This document shows positions 35,675 through 45,963 of a DNA stretch of 64,000 nt, piece by piece; within the stretch, counting starts at the first letter, position 1; the number at the start of each line of letters is the position of its first letter. The notes under the pieces are model-generated. The model had not been told where the DNA came from. It saw only the letters and a list, made by a program, of their open reading frames with translations, and made no database searches. A program made the translations under genes and the position numbers. The stretch spans positions 143,717,503 to 143,781,502 of the forward strand of contig CM077645.1 in the NCBI GenBank assembly GCA_039707465.1, in the 5' to 3' direction. The stretch is from Rhabdophis nuchalis. Taxonomy: Eukaryota; Chordata; Lepidosauria; Squamata; Natricidae.

Positions 35675-38600
35675 GAAGTTATTTTTACTTTCTGAGCCTG
35701 TTCTGTATATTTTAATGAAACAGAGCAATTTTTGAACTCAATTCAGTATTCCCAGTGTGGTCACACACACATTTTCTAATCATGTTAGAGCATGTTTATT
35801 CTTATATGAATTCTTATTATGACATACAAATGAGTCTGGCATAATATTGGCATTTAGACAAACTATAAATTACAGTTTAAGTTGGCTTGTTTTCACAAAC
35901 TGCGAGATCCTTTTTCATTTTAAATTACTTATACGTTGTTTAAGGCTACAAATCTTGATTGCTTTCTGGCCACACCACAAAGAGAGAGGGAAAAGAATGG
36001 TACAGGCACCCAGATGAAACTAAGCCATGGTTTAGCATTATGTGCAAAACTTCATAATTTAATACATGAAAATATGTCCTCACTAAATCTTGCACTTATA
36101 CTGTATACCCTGGAAAAAAGTTTGTCCCTGCCTGTTTTCTTCCAGGCATTGACGAGAACCTAATCTTTATTAGCTTTAGGGAGCTTGCTAAGTTATTTAT
36201 CTTGATATCCTTTAATCCTATTAAAGTTCTTTTTATTAACTTGAAATGGAAGAACTGCACAAGACTTAAAGACAAAACACAGATCAGGTATTAACTTCAT
36301 CAGAATTAGCAAGCCATTTATACATTACATGAATACATTTTATGAAAAAGTTCTGTGGACAACTTCCAAATCAAGGAGTGTCCAGAAACACAGATACAAC
36401 ATATCTAAATCAAATTGTTGACTTTTGTTGGCATGATAAAAAAATTGCAAACGTTCACAACATTCTAAGAATGTTAACATGAACAAAGTGGGGTTTTTTT
36501 CTAAATATGGGGCTCATGCGCTAATGTCTCACACTCTTTTATGAGCGTACAGCAAGTAATCTGTGTAATTTTCTTCCAGCATTACCCAAATAAATTCCCA
36601 TTTTAAGTCATTTTCCAATGAACCACAAGGATTTCTTAGGTGAGCCTTATGCATTTTAATACTAACTGGGTAAGAGCAATGGTTGACAGATTTTATCCAA
36701 AGTTTTCTCTCTCCTGGCTTTACTTGACAGCTGTAGAAATGTCACCTTGGAGAAGCAGCAGCTGTTACAAATTATCCACTTAGCTGAGCAATCCCCTGAG
36801 TTTTAAAAAAATTATTGTAAATGAAAATGTTGCTCTTTTGTTTCATATTAGTCCACGTTCTAGGGACAGTTAAGAATAATAGTCTTATAAACAAGTTTCA
36901 AAACATTCTCTTCCTAGAAAGGTTCTCATTGCACAACAATAATTACAGAAACCAAAACAAAGTCACCCTAGATATATCCTCAATGACAAACTAAAATGAA
37001 ATCAGTGACAGATTTGATCACAATCCCTCAAAGTAGTATGTTATTTTTCATTCTCTCAAGGTTCTTCGGGCAAGCCCATTACCTCAGCCGGAGTTTAAAC
37101 ATTGTGGGGGGGGGGGGGGGGGGGAAGACTAGCATATAGATGGCACACTTCATGAGGAAAAAAACAAAATTTATGAAATACTATTTTTTGTTTTTTGTTT
37201 AATGACCAAAATTCTGTCACACAGAAGTATCACTTTGAAAGAGGACAAGGACAAAATAACAGACAATGGTTTGTAGATTCAATGGTAACAGAAACTTCTG
37301 AGTGAAACAGCTTAATAGTCAACGAAATGACTATCTACCTCCTACCTATCTACACACACACACACAAATATCCTTTGCCACAAATTAATCAAACACACCC
37401 CTTACGTTCTCCACCTCCACAACCTCAATAACTGTAAACCAGTGTGTCATATCTTTTATCAGTTTTTAAACATTTTCCAAATGGTCAACAGCTTCCAAAG
37501 TCACTGAATTGCATATTAGATCCAAATACTGCAGATATTGTGAACACTTGACATTATATCCCTATTTGTTTTGCTAGTAATTTGTTGTTGTTTTTAAACA
37601 GTCTGTAGTAGTAACCAACCACAATTGGTTGCTATAAACAGATGAATCATGGTACAAAAGATGCTTTTTCTTAGTTATTGTTCCCAAATTATTTTCAAAA
37701 TAATTTCAAAAATGATTCTTCAAAAATTTCCCTCGGAAATTATAGCAGTCCACATTGCTCTCCAAATGATTAAACATCTACCTCCATAGACAGGGATTTA
37801 AAATGAACAACCAACCAGTTTCTACCTCAGTTTCATTTGCTTTTGTACCAGTATGTAAATCAACTCCAGGGCTTTAGAACCTCTCACTTAAAAGAAAAAA
37901 TATCAAAGCGATGCAACCACAGACAAAAAACAGAGTTCAACAAAGTAGCCATGCACAGAAAATGCTCCAGCGACAGCAGCTTTCACACAGCAACAGATAC
38001 TGAACGTATTTTGGGTGGCATTACCTGAATCCCTCATTGTGTTTCATCCATCCCTTTCTGCCTGATATCGAGCAGGAAACATTCAGCTGCTTGCAGGCAG
38101 GAGGCGACAAGCATGAAGCACAGTTGTGACAGAGCTTTGTTCTGCCTGCAGTGTATTACAGGAAGCCAGGGTTAGACAGCAGCAGCAGCAGCAACCAACA
38201 AATTAGGCAATCTGAGTGGCCTTTTCAGCCAGGATATGCCCATATTTGGGAGCTAGACGGGCAGAGGAATGAGGAATATTCTCTTGCTTACAAGGATACC
38301 TCAATCTTCCTCGCCAGCAGTCCCAGGAACAGGCAAGCTATGGTTATTACAGATGATGTGGCCAGAATATAGTTACTTGTCTACATGCATGCATATACAT
38401 ATTGTCCTGGGCCAACTTGCATAATCAGATGTTCTGCAATCATCATCCCTCTCTAGCAACCCAAGCTACGTTTCCCCTTTAAAAAAAAGATGCAAAGGGG
38501 AGGGGGGGGAGATTATGTTTCTGAAACAAAAGCCCTGTCCCTCCCATAAGGGACAAACACATAATACTCCCCCTTTTGGGTTGACCCGCAATGCTCAGCC

Positions 38601-39290
38601 ACCCCAGGCTCCCTGTTCTTTTTGCCTTGCCCTTGCAGTGATCACTTCAGCCTGTCAAGCAGGATCGGCCAAACGAAAAAGACCTAGACATCTGTCTCTT
38701 CTCTTCCTATCTCCTCCTCCAGAAGAAGGGGGGGGGGGGAGGGAATTCTGGCTGGAGATAGAAGAGAGAAACAGACAGCCTCCCCAGCCTGCCCCCACCC
38801 CAAGCTGCAGCTGGGTCTTTTATTGCTTGCTTTCCTTTCCTACTCCTCTCCAACCCCCAACCCCCAACCCCCAAAAAAACATTGAAAGCTTTTTCAAAAA
38901 GGGAAGAAGAGATGCTTTAGCGTCTTCCCTGCCTGGCTAAGAGACTAAGTGACGAGAAAGGTTATCTTTTCATATCTCCTGGCTGCAATCAAGGCTTACG
39001 CAGGAATACAAAGCTTTTCTCCGCACCAAGTCCCTTCTCCGAGACCCCGCTGGGTAGTAAATAATTCAGACACCACCACCCGCCCACCCTAGTTTATAGA
39101 CTCCTGCAAGCTTTATCAGCGTCCCTTTTATTCAATCGGCTGCATTTTAGCATCCCCCACCCACTTTTCTCCCCAGCTTATGAAACATAAACATAAAATA
39201 AACCTGAACTACACAAATTAGGATGAGTTTCCCTATTAAAAATAAAAATCTGATGATGACGACGACGACCGATTCCCCTACTACGCACAT
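35675..39290. other. Unassigned 3.6-kb stretch
   Basis: No transposon that I can name and no gene I can support. It contains a run of about 18 G at 37105-37122, an AC run near 37354-37366, an AGC triplet run at about 38179-38193 and G/C-rich tracts from 38495 onward. A minus-strand donor-like 'gattcag|gtaatg' near 38028 and several acceptor-like sites exist but do not define an exon. Relative freedom from repeats may mean a constrained regulatory or gene-proximal region; this is inference. Confidence 0.4.
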
Positions 39291-39299
39291 TTACAAAAT

Positions 39300-39467
39300 C
39301 CTCCAGGGCATTCTCTTATCAGAAGCGAGTCTTTTAAACTTAAAGACCTACGCGCGTGCAACAGTTTGACTGCAGAGGCGAAAGGGTTAAACCTGGGGGA
39401 GGGGGGGAGGGAGGCCGGTGTGCAGAAAGAGTTCAAGACGCCACACTCTTGTCCCAGCATTACAGTA

Positions 39468-39540
<73 letters not shown>

Positions 39541-40350
39541 CACAAACAAGACTCAGCGCGTGTGCGCAGACAGACGGCTCCCCGGGTGCGCCCGCCTGCC
39601 TGTCTGTGGAAATATTCCATCTAAGGTTAATTTCCCTCGCGCCCCACATAGAGCGGGTGCCCCGCCGCCACCACGCGCGCGCGCTATCCCGCAACCCTGA
39701 GAGCCGAAACCAGCTCGGTGGGGAGAGGCGGCTTGCGGTCTCTTATTTATTTATTTATTTATTTAAAGAGAAATAAATAAGACCCGCACGTTTTGCTTAC
39801 ATGGCTCCTCCCCATCCTCGCAGCCTGCAGCCGTTACGCGCCTTTCCTGCTCCACCGTCGGCGGCTAATTGAAGACCAAAGCGGTGGGTGGCTGGGTAGC
39901 AGGCGGGGGTGGAGAATGAGCTCCAAATGTTAAGACCAGCCACGGGGAGGCGTGGCGGGAAAGCTCCGCCCTTTTGGTGCCCCAGCTCCGCCCCATTGAG
40001 GAGAGGGGCTTTGTGTGCGTGGTTTTTTTGGGGGGGGGGGGTGTTGCATTCTCGAGCGTGCAAAAATCTCTCTTCTTCTTCGTCTCCTCGTCGAATTCCC
40101 CTTTGCGCTCGACGCGTTTGCAAAACCGAGGCTGGCGACGCGGTCGCTGCAAGGAAAACGCCGGCGTTAACCGAGCGAGGCAAGCGGGAATGTCAAAGCG
40201 TCTCGGGAGTGTCGGTTTTACACGACCCACACATGGTGGTTTATAGCATATGGTGGTTTAGAGTCCACTTCTTCAGAAGCGTGGGGTTATTCTGGGTTAT
40301 CCTCAGTGCGCGCACGCGCCCCCGCTCAGGTAGGGGTGGGAGGGGGGGGG
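39300..40350. promoter_or_regulatory. CpG-rich block, possible host promoter
   Basis: CpG is frequent here in contrast with the rest of the non-transposon sequence, for example 'gacgcggtcgctgcaag' near 40136 and 'cgcgcgcgct' near 39675. GC boxes occur on the plus strand at about 39965-39970 and 39987-39993 (ccgccc, ccgcccc). An ATCT microsatellite interrupts it. No transcription start or first exon can be placed, and either direction is possible. Overlapping open frames of 60-190 codons on both strands are what GC-rich DNA produces by chance. Confidence 0.5.
39468..39540. repeat. (ATCT)n microsatellite
   Basis: About eighteen uninterrupted ATCT units inside the CpG-rich block. A second, shorter (TTTA)n run is at 39743-39765. 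Confidence 0.95.
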
Positions 40351-41999
40351 TGAGACTGCTCCAGGAAAAACACAAGCTTTTGATACTAACAACAACTACT
40401 ACTACAACTCTGTATTTTTCCAAGGAATATATTAGATTCGATCCGGGCTTAAGAGCGGAGCCCGGGAGATCCACGGGAAATTAATGTCGCGATTCAATTG
40501 GATTCCATCTCCCAAATGCATAAGCTGGGTTTTTACTGTTTCTTGTCCCGTTTGACGTGCCTTTTTACTGCTCGCCTGTCTGACAGCTAGAAATTCAACA
40601 GGTGATTTTTTTTTTATTTTTATTTTTTACTGCAGAAGTAGAGTGTAAAGCTGCATTTGGTGCTGGAGCAGGAAAAAAAAAAAAAATACTAGCCGGCATT
40701 GTCTCCTGGGTATTTTTGTCTTGAGTGTTTTTTCAGTGCTGGCTGAGTTGCAGTAAAGTTTATTGTAGTGCTAGCGTCCTTGCTCACCCTTCACGGAGTT
40801 CTCTGGAAGTCACATACTTATTTCCAGCTGGTTCTTGGCTTGAACTGATTTCTTGCTGTTTTCCTTTTAATCCCTAATTAGCTGTATTTGCGACAAGAAA
40901 TGCAACAAGAGCCATTGATCTTCATTATCTCCATTCTAAAAAAAAAAAGCTGCTTCCTTTTGAATTTCAGGTAGCTTACATACCATCAGGGTATATAAAA
41001 GATCTCCTTGGCCCTGCCAGAACCATTCCAGCAGCCTGGAAATTCTCAGTAACTGGCACGTCATTTAATTTTAAACATTATAACTAGGTCCCTGAAAATC
41101 TCCTCTCATTATACCTTTGCCTTAAATTAAGCAAAGCACAATGCTTAATATCCAGAAAAATATATTTAACTGTTTCAAATAACTTTTTAAATTGTTGTTT
41201 TAAAATATTAAACTATGCAAGTGTATTAAAATTATAATTACAATTGTTAAACATGCAATCGTTTTTGATGCTCGCAGAAGATGCTATGCACATCTGTGTG
41301 GGATTGAGGCTCACTATCTTCAGTGGGACTTATATATATATACAGAGGGCTCTGTGGGAGAGAGACCAAGCAGACATTCCGTAGTAGGAAACATAAAACC
41401 AGATTGGATTTATTTATGTGAATGAGGGAAACAAGCAGGACATCTGGAAAGATAACAGTTGCATCAACATACCATATGAAAGAGGCAACAGATATTGACG
41501 TATATAGACTTGAAATTAAGAAAAAAGGTACAGAGTTTAAAACAATTGCATTGGTGCCCTGATACTACACACGCTTTGTAAATTTGTTAAAGTACACCTA
41601 TTTCAGAAAATAATATGAGATATGGTTCACTTGGCATAATGGGTATTGCTTGCATTGGTCCGTACTGATGAGATGCATGCTTGCAGTGACTTCACTGGGC
41701 CAGCTTGACTCATTTATCATAGTTCACTCTGAACTCATATCTGATTTGTGTACTTGTCTCATCCACGTGATAAATTGCCTCCAAGTTTATAACCCCCTTA
41801 TTGCTGTACAGCAGAGTTTCCAGAAAATTTCATATACAGGCCATAGTATAAAAAAATAACCTTGGATTATATTTGCTATTTTCTTCATAAAGATAAGAAT
41901 AGGCAACTTTTTAATTTCCAAGATTAACAGACTAGGGATGGGTGCTCAGTTGGTAAGTGACAAAGTGTGGACCAACTTCATAGTTAACTCCTGCATTTT
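40351..41999. other. Unassigned stretch
   Basis: No gene or named repeat. Poly-A runs at 40673-40685 and 40938-40948 are unremarkable. Confidence 0.4.
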
Positions 42000-42398
42000 A
42001 TTTTTATTTATTTTATTAAATTTATACCCCGCCTTCTCCAAACGGACCCAGGGCGGCGCACAGGGATGTTAAAACACATATAAAACATATAAAATTTTAA
42101 AAAACTTATTCTAATAGACCCTGCGCTAAAAACCGAATTTAAAAAACCCAAATTTAAAACTAGGAGTCAGTAATGGGGGTTACGCTAGGCCAGCTAGATG
42201 GAATAGGTGTGTCTTCAGACACTTGCGGAAGAGGCGGAGGTCGGAGATGGTGCGGAGTTCAGGGGGTAGGTCGTTCCAAAGGGCAGGGCCCGCCACAGAG
42301 AAGGCTCTTCCCCTGGGTGTCGCCAGTCAGCATTGTCCAGCCGACGGCACCCTGAGGAGGCCCTCTCTGTGGGAGCGTATCGGTCTGAGGGATGTATA
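42000..42398 (-). mobile_element. L2/CR1-group LINE 3' end, minus strand
   Basis: 3' UTR at the left ('aatttataccccgccttctc', 'gggcggcgcacaggg') and the last part of the ORF at the right ('SGCRRLDNADW'-type shifted frame of the 'VPSAGQCRLATPRGRAFSVA' block). Truncated at 42398, followed by a short TA-rich tract. Confidence 0.82.
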
Positions 42399-42578
42399 TA
42401 TATGCATATACTTTTATAGCCTTTCACATACTTACATAGACTATCATCAGGGATCACAATGTAAACTACTGATTATTACAGAGAGTCTTCTTCCCTCAAC
42501 TTCACAAGACCCTTATTATCACTCTTCCCCATGGATAGTGTGCTATGATTACCTTACTATTAGCCCTAACTTTGAAGA

Positions 42579-42963
42579 CAGGTAAATCCTTGAGTTACGA
42601 TCACACTTGAGCCCAAATTTATGTTGCTAAGTGAAACATTTGTCAAGCGAGTTTGCCCCATTTTATGAGTTTTCTTGCCACAGTTAAGTGAATCACTGCG
42701 CTTGTTCAGTTAATAACACGGTTAAGTGAATCTGGATTCCTCATTGACTTTGCTTGTCAAGGTGGCAAAAGGTGATCACATGATCCAGGGTCACTGCAAC
42801 CCTCATAAATATGAATCACTTGCCAAACATCTGAATTTTGATTATGTGACCATGGGGATGATGCAACGGTCATAAGTGTGAAAAACAGTAATAAATCACT
42901 TTTTTTAATGCTGTTGTAACTTTGAATGTTCACTAAATGAACTTGTAAGTCGAGGACCACCTA
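42579..42963 (-). mobile_element. TA-target MITE, copy G
   Basis: Reverse orientation: caggtaaatccttgagttac at the left, 'gtcgaggaccaccta' then TA at the right. Internal 'cttgccaaacatctgaattt' and 'gtgaccatggggatgatgc' match the family. Confidence 0.82.
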
Positions 42964-43042
42964 TATTAGTACTATTACAAGCTGCTTCTCCTCTGTAAAT
43001 ATCCATTAACTAAAAAAATTGAAGAATTAATTTAATCTAAAG

Positions 43043-43167
43043 CAGTGGTTTTCAACTCAGCAGCTTTACGATGTACTGTATGGACTTCAACTCCCAGAAT
43101 TCCCCAGCTAGCAATCCTGGGAATTGAGGCCCACACATCTTAAAGCTAATGAGGTTGACAAACACTA
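43043..43167. mobile_element. Palindromic hAT-like MITE, copy 5
   Basis: Left end CAGTGGTTTTCAAC and right end GTTGACAAACACTA. The core retains 'caactcccagaattcccc'. A perfect 8-bp duplication atctaaag lies at 43035-43042 and 43168-43175. Confidence 0.9.
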
Positions 43168-43435
43168 ATCTAAAGCTTGGATGTTTCAGCAACCCAGCGT
43201 CTCATCTCAACAATATTCATCAATCTGATATACTCTCCAGATATGATGAACTACAGCTAACCGAATGTATTACGCTTTGGTTTACAGATGCTAAAGTATG
43301 ACACATCTGGAAAGTACTGGATTGTACTGAATTGTACTGCAGGCTTATAAACTAAAAAATGCAGATGGTAAAAGACTTCCTGGATTGCTTTCTCAAGTCA
43401 GAATAGGAGGCAATCAGAGACCAAATGTATATTCG

Positions 43436-43564
43436 TTCTCCATAAGGTGGGGATAGCATCCATGAATGGGTTAACTCCGCCTTTCTCTGATTGGACTGAG
43501 TCTGTTAAATATTAATTAGTATCACTATATAACCCTCTGCCCATGGACCTAGCCCATTCTTTCG
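43436..43564 (+). repeat. Left inverted terminal repeat of the DIRS element
   Basis: The outer bases are ttctccat, then the 122-bp segment shared in inverted form with the right end. It contains a TATA-like tatataa at 43526-43532, suitably placed for a promoter driving rightward transcription; promoter function is inferred. Confidence 0.9.
43526..43532 (+). promoter_or_regulatory. TATA-like motif in the DIRS left terminal repeat
   Basis: The sequence tatataa lies about 740 bases before the gag ATG, leaving a long GC-rich leader. The mirrored copy in the right terminal repeat would point leftward into the element. Confidence 0.4.
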
Positions 43565-44000
43565 ACTCAGTCTCCTCTGAAGACACGTTCCTTATCCCAT
43601 TTGGCAGTGTATCTCTGGAAGACTTGTGTTGGCTAAAACTAAGAGCTACCCCGCGGGACTGGCTATTTCTGGGGTTTGCGAGACTCACCTGTGTCGGCCG
43701 TGTTGGGCTTGCAGCCTAGGCCGGTGGTCTCAGGGGCACAGGTGGCCTCTTTAGGCCCGGCCCGGAGTACGGAGGCAGCCTTCACGGGAGTCCAGTCGGG
43801 CGGCGCGCCCTGACGTGTGAGAGCCGAGCTGTTCATTGCTGCCTGCAAGGCGAGCTGGTCAAAGGCTCCCAGGCCGCTGGTATCCAGGGAAGGTCCTCCA
43901 TAACCGGTGTGAGTAGCGCGCGAGCGGCTCCCAAACCGGCAGGCAGCTGAGGCGTCTGTGCTGGGCCGCTGTTTTTGGCGGTTCGAAAAGGGCGCGAACC

Positions 44001-44210
44001 GCCATCTTGGTGAGATCAGGGCGACGCGACCAGCGACGATGATGCGCCGCCATCTTGGCAGCGTCCTTCACGCGGCGGCCATTTTGAGGGACCGGAAGTC
44101 TGCCGGCGGCCATTTTGAGTGCCCGAAAGTTCGGCGGAGGCCATTTTGGGGGCCGAAAGTCCGGCGGCGGCCATTTTGAAAGCGCAAAAAGGTCCGGTCG
44201 CCATTTTGGA
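44001..44210 (+). promoter_or_regulatory. Array of seven YY1-like motifs in the DIRS leader
   Basis: GCCAT cores start at 44001, 44049, 44078, 44109, 44140, 44170 and 44200, each continuing as GCCAT(C/T)TTG. All seven are in the same orientation. From the second onward the spacing is 29, 31, 31, 30 and 30 bases, and the spacer keeps a 'cgaaagt' / 'ccggcggc' pattern, so it is a short minisatellite. The motif matches the known YY1 consensus (CCGCCATnTT). Binding itself is inference. Confidence 0.75.
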
Positions 44211-44266
44211 CACTAGTTGGGACCTAGACGACTGCCGACGCAGGGCAACAGCAACCACTCTGCACT

Positions 44267-45963
44267 ATGGCCACCAGTAACGCGCAAGGACCGGCGCCCA
44301 GGGAGCAGGAAAGTCTAGCTCCAGTGGGGCATGGGGAGGCTTCCCCAGGGCAGTCACTGGCAGGGGAGGTCCCGGAGGGGGAACGCAAGGCCCCCAAGCA
44401 GAAGATTAAAGACAAATCCAAGAAGGGTGGCAAGGCGACTGCAAAGACCAGGCACTTGGACTCTGACAGCGCCCAGGCCCCCATGCCCACTCAGAGCAGG
44501 GACTCCTCCTCCCGCAGGGAGGTCCCTCAGGGCCCCTTCAGCCCACTCCTCACCATTGACACTTCGGGGATATGGGGCTCTGGTCAACGGCCCGCGGGGG
44601 CGGTGTCAACACCTTATGGGGACCATAACCCCCCTCCTCTCAGCAGACCTCTGGGCCCACTCTGTGACTGGTCCGCATATGCCACCCAGCACGTGATGCA
44701 GGCTCCCCCACCATTGGGCCTGAGATCATTTCTGAGGCCATCAGACAGGGGATCGCGGCCGGGCTCCACGACAAGGGCGCTCCGACCATGCCAGACCGCA
44801 GGCTTGCATCCCTAACTAACGTGATTCCACAGGCACCGGTGGGCATGTCTCCCACGGAGGACCTCAATGACCAGGACTCGGGCTCTGAGGACGGGGAGCT
44901 CAGGGGTACGAACCTATCAGAAGACAAGGGGAAGAAGCCTGAGAAACCACGATCCAAGGGCCTCTTCCCCCCTGACCTCTTTGGCCAATTGCTAGCCAAG
45001 GCTAAAGTGGCAGCTGTCCTGGCACCCCCGCCTGCTACGACCCCTGCAGCTGACGCGCCCTCCACATCCGCTGCCTACTCCGACTGGTTTAATGAACAGT
45101 CGTGGCCGGAGGACGTCATCCCGGTCCCGCAGTTGTTCCTGAACGCGGTCCGTAAACAGTGGGCAGCGCCGTCGGCAGGCCCAGCCCCCTCCTCCTCAGA
45201 CAGGAGATTTTACAAAGTGGATGATGGGCTGGATGCCCTCCTTAAGTGGCCTACTGTCGATCCACCCATAGCCGCTCTGCAATCTTATAACACTCTTCCG
45301 GGGTCTCAGGAGGAGGCCCTCAAACCTGAGGACAAGCGGGCGGACCAGACGCTCCGGAGAGGTCACCAGTCGGCGGCGTGGGCGATACGAGCGGCCACGG
45401 CCGCGTTTTTCTTCACGCGCTCCAGCCTCACCTGGTTGCAGCAACTGCAAGCCCGCATTCCCCCAGGGGATATTCGAGCACACCAGGACTTGAACAAAGT
45501 GATTGCTGCGGTGCAGTTTTCTTCAGACGCTACCCTAAGCGCTACTAAGTTCGCCTCGAAGGCCATGGCGTCGGCGGTGGCTTCCCGGCGTCTGCTATGG
45601 TTACGCCAGTGGCAGGCGGACATGCGCCACAAGTGGCACCTCACTACAGGGTCTTATTCGGGGGATGCCCTCTTCGGAGACGCCCTTACCCCTCTGTTGG
45701 TAGAGGGAAAGGATAAACGTAAGGTCCTTCCCTCTACCTTAAAACGTGGCTTCCCCAGACCAGGCCCGTATAATAGGAAGCAGTCCTTCCGCCAGAATGA
45801 CTTTGGGGGATCCTTTAGGGGATATGATTACGGGTCGGGGGGATACCGGACCCAGTCCGGCTATGGCCAACGACAGCAGCAGGCGCCCTTTAGACAGCCC
45901 CGGGGGGGTCAAGGCAGACGCCCCTTTCGTGGAGGGGGGAACCGTTACGGTCGCAGGCAGTGA
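44267..45963 (+). pseudogene. DIRS gag-like ORF1, one frameshift
   Basis: It begins with an ATG at 44267 and runs in one frame to about 44700, where the reading continues coherently in another frame ('PEIISEAIRQGIAAGL' from 44719) to a stop at 45963. The shift lies between the TGA at 44665 in the second frame and about 44720, near a run of C at 44705-44709. In total it covers about 565 codons. The N-terminal part is lysine- and proline-rich. The middle has alpha-helical Gag-like character ('DQTLRRGHQSAAWAIRAATA'). The C-terminus is glycine-, arginine- and glutamine-rich (from about 45765), likely for nucleic acid binding; I see no CCHC zinc knuckle. It overlaps the pol ORF by about 218 bases. 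The shift could be a real lesion or a homopolymer error. Confidence 0.82.

Noticed and set aside
38515..40484. Several 70-190 codon frames on both strands in the CpG-rich block
   Set aside because: Stops are rare in GC-rich DNA. The frames overlap on opposite strands and show no domain or splice structure.
44001..44210. CRISPR-like array because of regular 30-base spacing
   Set aside because: The spacers are related to one another and the host is a vertebrate. It is a minisatellite with YY1-like motifs.
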